64,000 nt of DNA. Source: an uncultured Paracoccus sp. (lineage in GTDB: Bacteria; Pseudomonadota; Alphaproteobacteria; Rhodobacterales; Rhodobacteraceae). A program made the position numbers and the translations under genes. Below, one piece after another: positions 16,894 through 25,805 of this stretch (the stretch's first letter is position 1; each line of letters starts with the position of its first letter). The notes under the pieces were generated by a model, which was not told where the DNA came from, ran no database searches, and worked only from the letters and a program-made list of their open reading frames with translations. The DNA lies in the NCBI RefSeq assembly GCF_945915435.1, contig NZ_CAMEFG010000004.1:50292-114291 (forward strand), in the 5' to 3' direction.

Positions 16894-18035
16894 TGCGGCT
16901 GTCCTCGTGTCAGCGCGATCAGCAGGTCCATGACCGAGGAGGTCAGGAAGGCCAGCGCCACCGTCGGGATCACCCCCAGAAGGATCAGGTCGGTGGCGGT
17001 CTGCCCGATGCCCTGGAAGATGAAGGTGCCATAGCCGCCCGAGCCGATCAGCGCCCCCACCGTAGCCAGCCCGATATTCTGCACCAGCACGATGCGCGCG
17101 GCGGCCAGGATCACCGGCAGGGTCAGCGGCAGGTCGATCATCCACAGCCGCCCGGCCCCGGTCATGCCCATGCCCCGCGCCGCCTCGGTAACGGCGCGCG
17201 GCACGGCGTCCAGCCCCGCCACGGTATTGGCGACGATGGGCAGCAGCGAATACAGAAACAGCGCGATCATCGCCGGGGCCATGCCGATCCCCTTGATCCC
17301 CGCATTCGCCGCGGCGGGGACATGGGCCGCGACCCAGGCCAGCGGGACGATCAGCATCCCGAACAGCGCGATGGACGGGATGGTCTGGATCAGCGTCAGC
17401 AGGTTCAGCACCGGGCCGCGCAGCCCCGCATGGCGCTGGACGGCCAGCCCCGTCGGCAGGCCCACGGCCAGCGCGGCGAGGAAAGAGCCGAAGGCCAGGA
17501 ACAGATGGTCCGCCGTCGCCCGATGAAAGGCATCCGCGCGCAGGCGGAATTCGGCGGCGACCGACAGGTCGGCCAGCGCGCCCGAGCCAAGCAGCGCCGC
17601 GATTCCCGCCACGGCGCAGGCCAGCAGCCCCGCCCTTGCCGCAGGGCCGGGCCGCATCCGGGCGAAGGCATCGACCAGCAGCAGCACCAACGCCCCGCCC
17701 GCCAGCCAGAACCCCGCGCCGGGCGAGACCCGCGCCGCAGGCACCGCCTGATCCAGAAGCGTCGCCGCGCCCCGTCCCAGAAGCACCAGCAGGACGGCCA
17801 GCGCGGCCCCCAGCGGCACCATCCGCATCCCCGGCCTGCGCAGGAACAGCAGGGCGATCACCAGCAGGATCGTCCCACCGGCCAGCGTGGCGGCAAGGGG
17901 CGTTCCGAACGCATCGGTGATTGTCCGGGCCTCGGGCGGGGCGATGCGGTTGGGGCGAAAGCCGAATGCGGGCAGCGCCAGCGCCGCCAGCAAAGGCAAG
18001 GCCATGACGGCCGTCAGCCGGTCGGGGCGCGGCAC
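16890..18035 (-). CDS. yehY: Osmoprotectant ABC transporter permease, long form (YehY-like)
   Basis: Polytopic membrane protein of 381 residues. The first half has several extra hydrophobic segments (MALPLLAALALPAFGF; LLVIALLFLRRP; AGLLACAVAGIAALLGSG). The second half is the canonical permease domain with the coupling loop EAARGMGMTGAGRLWMIDLP. Extra N-terminal helices distinguish YehY from the short YehW partner. It starts 12 bases after the binding-protein gene and overlaps the ATPase gene by 4 bases. Confidence 0.87.
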   Translation of the reverse strand: MPRPDRLTAVMALPLLAALALPAFGFRPNRIAPPEARTITDAFGTPLAATLAGGTILLVIALLFLRRPGMRMVPLGAALAVLLVLLGRGAATLLDQAVPAARVSPGAGFWLAGGALVLLLVDAFARMRPGPAARAGLLACAVAGIAALLGSGALADLSVAAEFRLRADAFHRATADHLFLAFGSFLAALAVGLPTGLAVQRHAGLRGPVLNLLTLIQTIPSIALFGMLIVPLAWVAAHVPAAANAGIKGIGMAPAMIALFLYSLLPIVANTVAGLDAVPRAVTEAARGMGMTGAGRLWMIDLPLTLPVILAAARIVLVQNIGLATVGALIGSGGYGTFIFQGIGQTATDLILLGVIPTVALAFLTSSVMDLLIALTRGQPQ

Positions 18036-18047
18036 GGCGCGCGGGCC

Positions 18048-18953
18048 TCAGTCCAGCAGTCCGGCTTCGGTCAGATAGGTCCGCGCCACATCGGCGGCGG
18101 GCAGGCCCTCGACCTGGACCTGGCCGTTCAGCCCTTGCAGGGTTTCGAGGTCCAGCCCGGCGAAGGCCGGTTCCAGCAATTCGGCGATCTGCGGATATTC
18201 GGCCAGCACCTCGGCCCGGACGATGGGGGCGGGCTGATAGACCGGCTGCACGTTCCTGTCGTCCTCCAGCACCGTCAGGCCGGAAAAGGCCAGCGCGCCG
18301 TCGGTGCCATAGACCATCGCCGCATTGGCCCCGCTGGTCCCGTTCGCCGCCGCCTGGATCGTGGCGGCGGTGTCCCCGCCCGACAGCACGATCAACTGGT
18401 CCTGCGTCAGCGTGAAGCCATAGGCTTGCTGGAAGGCGGGTAGCGCCGGGGCCGAGTTGACGAATTCCGCCGAGGCAACCAGCTTGACCGCGCCGCCCCC
18501 GGCCACCCATTCCCCGAATTCCGAGAATGTGCCCACGCCCGCCTCTTCGGCCAGGTCCGAGCGCAGGGCGACGCCCCAGGTGTTGTTGGCGGGCGCGGGG
18601 GCCAGCCAGGCGATGCCGTTTGCGTCCTGGTCCAGTTGCTTTGCGGCATCAAAACCCGCGCTGGCGTCCTGCCAGATCGGTTCATCGGCGCGGTTGAAGA
18701 AAAAGGCCGCGTTGCCGGTATATTCGGGATAGATGTCGATCTCGCCCGCAAGGATCGCCTCGCGCACGATGGGGGTGCCGCCCAACTGGATGCGGTCGCG
18801 CGTCGGGATGCCCGCATGGTCCAGCACCTGAAGGATGATCTGGCCCAGCACCCCGCCCTCGGTGTCGATCTTGGACGACACGACGACCTGGGCCTGGGCG
18901 GCGCCAAGCGTGGCGGCAAAGGCGATGAACGACAGCGAGACAGGTTTCAGCAT
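18048..18953 (-). CDS. osmF: Osmoprotectant ABC transporter substrate-binding protein (OsmF/YehZ-like)
   Basis: Periplasmic binding protein, 301 residues, with signal peptide MLKPVSLSFIAFAATLGAAQAQ. The mature part begins VVVSSKIDTEGGVLGQIILQ and has GEIDIYPEYTGNAAFFF, which matches the OpuAC/ProX-like type II binding fold. The ATG at 18953 is preferred over one 14 codons upstream because it gives a proper signal peptide and sits behind GGAAACGA. First gene of the operon, hence the likely promoter side; no clear -35/-10 pair was found upstream. Confidence 0.87.
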   Translation of the reverse strand: MLKPVSLSFIAFAATLGAAQAQVVVSSKIDTEGGVLGQIILQVLDHAGIPTRDRIQLGGTPIVREAILAGEIDIYPEYTGNAAFFFNRADEPIWQDASAGFDAAKQLDQDANGIAWLAPAPANNTWGVALRSDLAEEAGVGTFSEFGEWVAGGGAVKLVASAEFVNSAPALPAFQQAYGFTLTQDQLIVLSGGDTAATIQAAANGTSGANAAMVYGTDGALAFSGLTVLEDDRNVQPVYQPAPIVRAEVLAEYPQIAELLEPAFAGLDLETLQGLNGQVQVEGLPAADVARTYLTEAGLLD

Positions 18954-19162
18954 TTCGTTTCCTTGGATCAGAGTTCCGCCATGCGTGAAACGCAAAGACT
19001 ACAGGTTTCCATCGGTTTGCCCAGTGTCCGACCGGCAAATTCATGCGTGAGTCAGGGCCGGAACCGAAACGCCAGGGGCGGCGGGGCGGTTCCGCCGGAC
19101 CGCGAGGAACCGCAAGGAACCGCGGGGCCAAGGTCGTCGTTACGGTCGGGAAAGGATGCGTC

Positions 19163-19915
19163 ATGCAAAGGTTCAAGGACAAGACCGTCATCGTGACGGG
19201 CGCGGGTTCCGGCATCGGGGCCGCGACCGCGACCCGCTTTTCGCAAGAGGGTGCCGCCGTCGTGCTGGTGGGACGGGATGAGGGCAAGCTGGAAAGGGTT
19301 GCCGCCGGGCTTGCCAATGCCCGCGTGGTGTCCGCCGATGTCGGATCGCAGGACGGCGCGGCGGCCATCGTCGAGACCGCCCTGACGATGGGCGGCATCG
19401 ACGTGCTGGTCAACAACGCGGGTATCGTCGTCGACGGCGAAATCGATCAGGTGTCGCCCGAAGACTGGCAAAGGCAGTTCCAGACCAATGTGTTCGGCCC
19501 CTATATCGTCACCCGCGCCGCCTGGCCGCATCTGAGGGCGTCGGGGGGCAATGTCGTCAACACCTCCTCGGTCTCGGGCCTTGGGGGCGACTGGGGGATG
19601 CTGGCTTACAACGCCTCGAAAGGGGCGGTTACGAACTTCACCCGTGCGCTTGCCCTGGACGGCGCGAAATACGGCATCCGCGTCAATGCGGTGAATCCGG
19701 CGCTGACGCGCTCGGAACTGACGCGGGACATGCTGTCGGATCAGGACCTGATCGCCCGGTTCCGCGAGCGGATGCCCCTGGGCGCGCCTCTCGAACCAGA
19801 GGCGGTGGCGGCGGTGATCGCCTTCCTTGCCTCGGACGATGCGCGCTTCGTGACCGGGGTCAACCTTCCCGTGGACGGCGGCTGCATGGCGTCGAACGGT
19901 CAGCCGCCGCAGTGA
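19163..19915 (+). CDS. SDR family NAD(P)-dependent oxidoreductase
   Basis: 250-residue short-chain dehydrogenase with TGAGSGIGAATATRF (near 13), NNAGIV (near 88), VVNTSSVSG with the catalytic Ser (near 136) and the YNASKGAV Tyr/Lys pair (near 151). The C-terminal VNLPVDGG is typical of the classical FabG-like group. ATG at 19163 is supported by GGGAAAGGATGCG upstream. It stands alone between the osmoprotectant operon and selU. Substrate unknown. Confidence 0.88.
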   Translation: MQRFKDKTVIVTGAGSGIGAATATRFSQEGAAVVLVGRDEGKLERVAAGLANARVVSADVGSQDGAAAIVETALTMGGIDVLVNNAGIVVDGEIDQVSPEDWQRQFQTNVFGPYIVTRAAWPHLRASGGNVVNTSSVSGLGGDWGMLAYNASKGAVTNFTRALALDGAKYGIRVNAVNPALTRSELTRDMLSDQDLIARFRERMPLGAPLEPEAVAAVIAFLASDDARFVTGVNLPVDGGCMASNGQPPQ

Positions 19916-19962
19916 TGCAGAACGGATTTGCCGCCGCATGGGTGATACCGTAAAAGGCCGGG

Positions 19963-21012
19963 ATGGCTGTCACCCTGACCTCTTTGACCGATCTTGCCGC
20001 GCGTGGTTTCGATGAGATCATCGACGTGCGCTCACCCGCGGAATATGCCGACGACCATATGCCCGGCGCGGTCAGCCTGCCCGTCCTGGACGATGCCGAA
20101 CGCGCGCGCGTGGGCACGATCTACAAGCAGGTCGCGCCGTTCGATGCGCGCAAGGCCGGGGCAGCGCTGATCGCCCGCAATGCCGCGCACCATATCGAGA
20201 CCGCGCTGATCGACCGACCCGGCGGCTGGCGGCCCCTGCTTTACTGCTGGCGCGGCGGGCAGCGGTCGGGTTCCTTCGCCACCATCCTTGGCCAGATCGG
20301 CTGGCGGGTCGAAATCGTCGCGGGCGGTTACAAGTCCTGGCGCCGCCTTGTCCTGCAAGAACTGGTCGAGGTTCCGCTGCGCGCGCCCCTGGTGGTGCTG
20401 GACGGCAATACCGGCACCGCCAAGACCGAACTTCTGGCCCGGCTGGCGGCACTTGGCGGGCAGGTGATCGACCTGGAAGGGCTGGCCAATCATCGCGGCT
20501 CGCTGTTCGGGGGGATGGGCGGGCAGCCCTCGCAGCGCATGTTCGAGGGGCGGCTGGCTTGCGCGCTGGCCGCGCTGGACCCCGCGCGGGTGCTGGTGGT
20601 CGAGGCCGAAAGCGCCCGTATCGGCGACCTGCGCCTGCCGCCGCAGCTTTGGCGGGCGATGTGCGCCGCCCCCCGGATCGAGATCACCGCGCCCCGACCC
20701 GAACGCGCCGCCTATCTGGCGCGCAGCTACGGCGATCTGGCCGCCGACCCCGCGCGGCTGGCCGCAACCATCGAGCGGCTGCGCCTCTATCACCCCGCGG
20801 CCCTGATCGCCGAATGGCAGACACTGGCGGCGTCGGGCGACTTGCAGGCGCTGGCCGAAGGGCTGACCGCAGCCCATTACGACCCCCGCTATACCCGCCA
20901 CCGCGCCCGCACGGCCCACCCGCGCAGCGTGCTGGCGCTGGACAGCCTTGCCCCCGGCAACCTGACCAACGCCGCCCTTCGCCTGATGGACATGATCGCG
21001 CGGATGGGCTGA
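19963..21012 (+). CDS. selU: tRNA 2-selenouridine synthase
   Basis: Also called mnmH; replaces sulfur by selenium in 2-thiouridine at the tRNA wobble position, via a geranylated intermediate. The 349 residues comprise an N-terminal rhodanese domain (DVRSPAEYADDH near 22; active-site Cys in LLYCWRGGQRSGSF near 97) and a P-loop domain (LDGNTGTAKTELL near 146). Both the CWRGG and GNTGxxKT signatures are intact and the length is normal. No selenophosphate synthase gene is in the window. AGGCCGGG precedes the ATG. Confidence 0.93.
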   Translation: MAVTLTSLTDLAARGFDEIIDVRSPAEYADDHMPGAVSLPVLDDAERARVGTIYKQVAPFDARKAGAALIARNAAHHIETALIDRPGGWRPLLYCWRGGQRSGSFATILGQIGWRVEIVAGGYKSWRRLVLQELVEVPLRAPLVVLDGNTGTAKTELLARLAALGGQVIDLEGLANHRGSLFGGMGGQPSQRMFEGRLACALAALDPARVLVVEAESARIGDLRLPPQLWRAMCAAPRIEITAPRPERAAYLARSYGDLAADPARLAATIERLRLYHPAALIAEWQTLAASGDLQALAEGLTAAHYDPRYTRHRARTAHPRSVLALDSLAPGNLTNAALRLMDMIARMG

Positions 21013-21053
21013 TCCGCCGCCCGAACCGCCGCCCGCGCAGGCACCGGGCGCCC

Positions 21054-22064
21054 TTACCCACGGCCGGGCGGGGGCGCCACCGTTTCGCGCCGCATCAGTT
21101 GCGGCTCCAGCAGGGTGACGGGGGCGACCGTCTGCCCCTCGATCCGGTCCAGGATGACGCGCGCGGCACTCTGGCCCAGGTCCCGCTTGGGCTGGCGGAT
21201 CGTCGTCAGCGCGGGCGCAAGATGCGAGGCCAGTTCGATATCGTCGAAGCCGATCAGCGACAGGTCGCGCGGCACCGTGAAGCCGCGCCGCTGCAAGGTG
21301 GACAGAAAGGCGCAGGCCATTTCATCGGAAAAGGCGAAGATGCCGGTCGGGCGGTCCCCGGTGGGCAGTTCCGCCCAGAGATCCGCCGCCGCCTGCCCCG
21401 CCGCCAGCGTGAAATCGCCGGGAAACAGGGTCAGGCGCAGCCCCTGCGCCGCGTCCCGCGCGCCACGCATCCGGTCCTTGTGCAGCACGTTGGGGGGCGG
21501 GCCGCCGATCAGGCCGATATGGCCGTGGCCTGCCTCGCGCAGATGGGTCACGGCAAGCCGCGCGCCTTGGGCATTGTCCAGCATGACGCGCGGCAGCGTC
21601 GCGCCCTCGATCCATTCGCAGGCGGTGATGACCGGCGGCTGGCCGGGCGCGTCCAGCCCGTCCTGCGGGACAAGCCCGTCCAGCAGGATGATCCCGTCGG
21701 CGCGCGAAGGGTCCAGAAAGCGGCGCAGCGCGGTGTGCCGCCCCTGCCCGTCCAGCGTATCGGCCACCAGCAGGTCGTAGCCCGCCCCGGCCAGTTCGCG
21801 CCGGATGCCGTCCAGTATCTTGGCGAAGAACGGATTGCCCAGGTTCGGCACCAGCGCCACCACCGCGCCGGTGCGGCCCTTGCGCAGGTTCCGGGCGGCG
21901 TGGTTCATCCGGTAGCCGGTTTCCTCGACCGCGCGCATCACCGCGTTGCGGGTGGCATCGGCCACGACGTCGGGATGCGACAGCACCCGGCTGACGGTCG
22001 AGGCCGAGACCCCCGCCCGCCGCGCCACATCCGACAATCTGACCCGCAGGGACGGCTTTTCCAT
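21054..22064 (-). CDS. LacI family transcriptional regulator
   Basis: DNA-binding repressor of 336 residues with an N-terminal HTH (LSDVARRAGVSASTVSRVLS, hinge helix further on with NHAARNLRKGRTG) and a periplasmic-binding-like effector domain. ATG at 22064 gives MEKPSLRVRLSDVARR; a longer frame upstream would run over the operator. It is divergent from a sugar-catabolism and ABC operon, with a perfect LacI-type palindrome in the 104-bp gap. It most likely represses that operon and itself until a sugar ligand binds. Confidence 0.92.
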   Translation of the reverse strand: MEKPSLRVRLSDVARRAGVSASTVSRVLSHPDVVADATRNAVMRAVEETGYRMNHAARNLRKGRTGAVVALVPNLGNPFFAKILDGIRRELAGAGYDLLVADTLDGQGRHTALRRFLDPSRADGIILLDGLVPQDGLDAPGQPPVITACEWIEGATLPRVMLDNAQGARLAVTHLREAGHGHIGLIGGPPPNVLHKDRMRGARDAAQGLRLTLFPGDFTLAAGQAAADLWAELPTGDRPTGIFAFSDEMACAFLSTLQRRGFTVPRDLSLIGFDDIELASHLAPALTTIRQPKRDLGQSAARVILDRIEGQTVAPVTLLEPQLMRRETVAPPPGRG

Positions 22065-22116
22065 GCCCGCGACCCTAATGCGCGGCAGGTGACGCGACAA
22101 GCCCGCAAACCGGGTC

Positions 22117-22132
22117 TTGCAATCGATTGCAA
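22117..22132. promoter_or_regulatory. LacI-type operator palindrome
   Basis: Perfect 16-bp palindrome TTGCAATCGATTGCAA in the gap between the divergent LacI gene and the sugar operon. Its core fits the LacI/GalR family consensus TGNAANCGNTTNCA at every fixed position, including the central CG. Location 37 bases before the isomerase start fits repression by blocking transcription initiation or early elongation. Confidence 0.85.
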
Positions 22133-22168
22133 CCCAGTGCAGCCTAGGCATGAGGAGAGAGGACGATC

Positions 22169-23221
22169 ATGCGAACCATCAAGGGTCCTGCGCTGTTTCT
22201 GGCGCAGTTCATCGGGGCCGAGGCGCCCTTCGATACGTGGGACGGCATCACCCGCTGGGCCGCCGATTGCGGTTACAAGGGCGTGCAGGTTCCGACCGGC
22301 GATCCGCGCATCCTCGATCTGGACCGGGCACTGGATTCGCAGGATTATCGCGACGAGTTTCTGGGCATCGCCGCCGCGAACGGCGTCGCGGTGACCGAGT
22401 TGTCGGCCCATCTGCAAGGCCAGTTGATCGCCGTGCATCCGGCCTATGACGCGGGTTTCGACGCCTTTGCGCCTGCGGGGCTGCGCGGCAATCCCCGCGC
22501 GCGGCAGGAATGGGCGGTGGATCAGGTCGGCAAGGCGATTCGCCTCAGCCGCCTGCTGGGCTTGGGGGCGATGGCGACGTTTTCGGGCGCGCTGGCCTGG
22601 CCTTACCTCTACCCCTGGCCGCAGCGCGCGCCGGGGCTGGTCGAGACCGCCTTCGACACGCTGGCGGCGCGTTGGCGCCCCTTGCTGGACCTGGCCGAGG
22701 AAAACGGCATCGACATCTGCTATGAGATCCATCCGGGCGAAGACCTGCATGACGGCGTGACGTTCGAGATGTTCCTGGACCGCGTGGGCGGCCATGCCCG
22801 CGCGAACATGCTTTACGACCCGTCGCACTATATCCTGCAACAGCTTGATTACTTGCAGAACATCGACATCTACCACGACCGCATCCGCATGTTCCACGTC
22901 AAGGATGCCGAGTTCCGCCCCTCGGGCCGGCAGGGCGTCTATGGCGGGTTCCAGAACTGGACCGACCGCGCCGGACGCTTCCGCAGCCCCGGCGACGGGC
23001 AGGTGGATTTCGGCACGGTGTTTTCCAAGCTGACGCAATATGGATTCGACGGCTGGGCGGTGGTCGAATGGGAATGCGCGCTGAAACACCCCGAGGACGG
23101 CGCGCGCGAGGGTGCGGCTTTCGTGCGCGACCACATCATCCGCGTGACGCCGCATGCCTTCGACGATTTCGCGGCAAGCCGCCCGGACCGCGCCGCCATC
23201 GACAAGGCGCTGGGGCTATGA
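22169..23221 (+). CDS. Sugar phosphate isomerase/epimerase (TIM barrel)
   Basis: 350-residue AP-endonuclease-2-like TIM barrel. Metal-ligand segments typical of the family are visible: DICYEIHPGEDLHDG, ANMLYDPSHY, MFHVKDAEF and WAVVEWECAL. First gene of the LacI-controlled operon, with AGGAGAGAGGACG as ribosome-binding site. It overlaps the oxidoreductase gene by 4 bases. Such isomerase plus Gfo/Idh pairs interconvert keto and oxidised sugars or inositols. The exact sugar is unknown. Confidence 0.87.
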   Translation: MRTIKGPALFLAQFIGAEAPFDTWDGITRWAADCGYKGVQVPTGDPRILDLDRALDSQDYRDEFLGIAAANGVAVTELSAHLQGQLIAVHPAYDAGFDAFAPAGLRGNPRARQEWAVDQVGKAIRLSRLLGLGAMATFSGALAWPYLYPWPQRAPGLVETAFDTLAARWRPLLDLAEENGIDICYEIHPGEDLHDGVTFEMFLDRVGGHARANMLYDPSHYILQQLDYLQNIDIYHDRIRMFHVKDAEFRPSGRQGVYGGFQNWTDRAGRFRSPGDGQVDFGTVFSKLTQYGFDGWAVVEWECALKHPEDGAREGAAFVRDHIIRVTPHAFDDFAASRPDRAAIDKALGL

Positions 23222-24312
23222 GGCCGATCCGCCTTGGCATGGTCGGCGGCGGCAGCGGCGCCTTCATCGGCGCGATCCACCGCATTGCCGCGCGCATGGA
23301 CGGGCATTTCCAGCTTGTCGCGGGCGCGCTGAGCAGCGACCCCGACCGCGCGCGGACCAGCGCCGGGGAACTGGGTATCCGCTCTTACGACGACTTCAAC
23401 GCGATGGCGCAGGCCGAGGCCGCGCGCGAAGACGGGATCGAGGCCGTCAGCATCGTCACCCCCAACCACATGCACGCCGATCCGGCGGTGGCCTTCCTGC
23501 GCGCGGGCATTCATGTGATCTGCGACAAGCCGCTGACTGCTACGCCGCAGCAGGCCGCCCGGATTGCCGACGCGGCGGCGGACAGCCGCGCGCGTTTCTT
23601 CCTGACGCATAACTACTCTGCCCTGCCGATGGTGCGCGAGGCCCGCGCGCTGGTCGCCGAGGGCGCGCTTGGCGACATCCGCATCGTGCAGGCCGAATAT
23701 CTGCAAGGCTGGCTGGCCGATGAAACCCAGGGCAAGCAAGCCGAATGGCGCACCGATCCGGCGCGGGCGGGCGCGGGCGCGTTGGGCGATATCGGCACCC
23801 ATGCCTGGCAGTTGGCCAGTTTCGTGACCGGGCAGGTGCCCAGCCATATCTCGGCCGACCTGTCCAGCATGGTGCCGGGGCGTCCCGTCGATGACGACGC
23901 GCGGGTGGCGCTGCGCTATACCAGCGGCGCGAAAGGCGGGCTTTGGGCCAGCCAGGTCGCGGTCGGGCAGGAAAACGGCGTCTCGCTGCGTATCTTCGGC
24001 ACGAAGGCCGCGCTGGAATGGCGCTTGCAGGACAGCGAGCGGCTGCTCCTGACGCCCAAGGACGGCCCGGCGCAGATCCTGACGCGGGCGCAGGATCGCT
24101 CGGCTTCGTTCCGCACGCCCCCCGGCCATCCCGAGGGCTATCTGGAGTGTTTCGCCAATCTTTACAGCGATGTGGCCGCGATCATCCGGGGCGACGACAC
24201 CCACGCGGGCCGCGTGCCGGGGCTGGCCGACGGCCTCTCTGGCATGGGTTTCATCGCCGCCGCCAAGCAATCTGCCGACCGCGACGGCGCATGGATCCCG
24301 GTGACGCCATGA
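23218..24312 (+). CDS. Gfo/Idh/MocA family oxidoreductase
   Basis: NAD(P)-dependent sugar or inositol dehydrogenase, 364 residues. Rossmann GMVGGGSGAFIG (near 6-17), the EKP-type motif as CDKPLTATPQQA (near 102) and GALGDIGTHAWQLA with the conserved catalytic Asp/His region (near 182). Overlaps its neighbours by 4 bases on each side, so it is part of a tightly coupled operon with the isomerase and the ABC importer. Confidence 0.9.
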   Translation: MRPIRLGMVGGGSGAFIGAIHRIAARMDGHFQLVAGALSSDPDRARTSAGELGIRSYDDFNAMAQAEAAREDGIEAVSIVTPNHMHADPAVAFLRAGIHVICDKPLTATPQQAARIADAAADSRARFFLTHNYSALPMVREARALVAEGALGDIRIVQAEYLQGWLADETQGKQAEWRTDPARAGAGALGDIGTHAWQLASFVTGQVPSHISADLSSMVPGRPVDDDARVALRYTSGAKGGLWASQVAVGQENGVSLRIFGTKAALEWRLQDSERLLLTPKDGPAQILTRAQDRSASFRTPPGHPEGYLECFANLYSDVAAIIRGDDTHAGRVPGLADGLSGMGFIAAAKQSADRDGAWIPVTP

Positions 24313-25805
24313 CCGTGCTGGCGCTGAAAAACGTCTCGAAAAGCTTCGGCCCCATTCAGGTGCTGCACGGCGTCGATCTGGCGCTTGAACCGGGCGAGGT
24401 CCACGCCCTGATCGGCGAGAACGGCGCCGGGAAATCGACCATCATGAAGCTGCTCGGCGGCTATCTCGACCCGACATCGGGCGAGGTGCTGCTGGACGGC
24501 CAGCCCCACCGCTTTACCAGCGGGCCGCAGGCCGAGGCGGCGGGCATCGTGGTCATCCATCAGGAATTCAACCTCGCCCCCGACCTGACCGTGGCCGCCA
24601 ATATCTTCCTTGGCCGCGAGCCGGGCGGCTGGCGGCTGGATCACGCGGCCATGCGGGCGCAGACCATCGCGCTGATGGAACGGCTGCATTGCCGCATCGA
24701 CCCGCAGGCGCGCATCCGCGAGTTGTCGGTGCCCGACCGCCAGATGGTCGAGATCGCCAAGGCCCTGTCGCGCAAGGTGCGCGTGCTGATCATGGACGAA
24801 CCCAGCGCCGTGCTGACCCATCGCGAGGTCGGCACGCTTTACGAACAGATCGACCGGCTGCGGGCCGAGGGGGTGGCGATCCTCTATTGCTCGCACCGGC
24901 TGGACGAGGTGGCGCATCTGGCCGACCGCATCACCGTCCTGCGCGATGGCCGCGTCGTGCGTCATGCCCTGCGCGGCGAGTTGACCGAGGACGGCATGGC
25001 CACCGCGATGGTGGGCCGCGAATTGCAGGATTTCTATCCCCCCAAGGGCAACCCCGGCAGCGAACCGGCGCTTGAGGTCCGGGGCCTGTCCGTGCCGGGC
25101 CGGGTGCGCGATGTCAGCCTGACCCTGCGCCGGGGCGAGGTTCTGGGCATCGCCGGGCTGGTCGGCTCGGGGCGCACCGAACTGGCCGAGGGGCTGGTGG
25201 GCCTGCGCGCCGCGACCGGCAAGATACGCGTGAACGGCCAGCCGGTCCGCATCCGCGACCTGCGCGACGCCTTTGCCGCGGGCCTTGCCTATCTGACCGA
25301 GGACCGCAAGGAAGCCGGGCTTCTGCTGGAAAAGGGTCTGCGCCAGAACCTGACGCTGGCGACGCTGGAACGCTTCGGCACCTGGCGGCTGGACACGCGC
25401 GCCGAGGATGCCGCGCTGGACCGCGCCACGCAGGATTTCGACATCCGCGCGCCCCGCCGCGACATGGTTGCGGGAAAGCTGTCCGGCGGCAACCAGCAGA
25501 AGCTGCTCTTGGCCAAGACCATGCTGCCCGACCCCCGCATCATCATCATAGACGAGCCGACGCGGGGCATCGACGTGGGCACGAAACGCCAGATCTACGC
25601 CTTCATCCGCAAGCTGGCGGACGAAGGACGCAGCGTCATCGTCATCAGCAGCGAAATGACCGAGGTGATCGGCCTTTCGGATCGCGTGCTGGTGATGCGC
25701 GAGGGGCGGCTGGCCGGGGAAGTCCTCGGCCCCACCATGACCGAGGAAAACATCGTGCGCCTTGCAATGGGCGTCGGCAACGAACCGGGCGGAGAGGCCG
25801 CATGA
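24309..25805 (+). CDS. Sugar ABC transporter ATP-binding protein (RbsA/MglA-like)
   Basis: 498 residues with two fused nucleotide-binding domains. The first has Walker A GENGAGKSTIM (near 39) and a variant signature region LSVPDRQMVEIAKAL. The second has the degenerate P-loop GLVGSGRTEL (near 286) and LSGGNQQKLLLAKTM (near 396), typical of CUT2 ribose, galactose and inositol importers. Belongs to the operon 22169-27745 and overlaps the permease gene by 4 bases. Confidence 0.93.
   Translation: MTVLALKNVSKSFGPIQVLHGVDLALEPGEVHALIGENGAGKSTIMKLLGGYLDPTSGEVLLDGQPHRFTSGPQAEAAGIVVIHQEFNLAPDLTVAANIFLGREPGGWRLDHAAMRAQTIALMERLHCRIDPQARIRELSVPDRQMVEIAKALSRKVRVLIMDEPSAVLTHREVGTLYEQIDRLRAEGVAILYCSHRLDEVAHLADRITVLRDGRVVRHALRGELTEDGMATAMVGRELQDFYPPKGNPGSEPALEVRGLSVPGRVRDVSLTLRRGEVLGIAGLVGSGRTELAEGLVGLRAATGKIRVNGQPVRIRDLRDAFAAGLAYLTEDRKEAGLLLEKGLRQNLTLATLERFGTWRLDTRAEDAALDRATQDFDIRAPRRDMVAGKLSGGNQQKLLLAKTMLPDPRIIIIDEPTRGIDVGTKRQIYAFIRKLADEGRSVIVISSEMTEVIGLSDRVLVMREGRLAGEVLGPTMTEENIVRLAMGVGNEPGGEAA

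Noticed and set aside
15961..18510. Apparent 849-residue fusion of an Arg/Gly-rich region to an ABC ATPase
   Set aside because: The ATPase starts at 16893; the upstream extension is an out-of-frame shadow of the YehY-like permease and the binding-protein gene.
22081..22168. Promoter boxes for the sugar operon around the LacI operator
   Set aside because: TTGCAA hexamers are present but no acceptable -10 lies at 16-18 bases, so no promoter is called.
20559..22394. Long plus-strand frame across selU, the LacI gene and the isomerase
   Set aside because: It crosses the operator and three recognised genes in wrong frames and has low-complexity composition.
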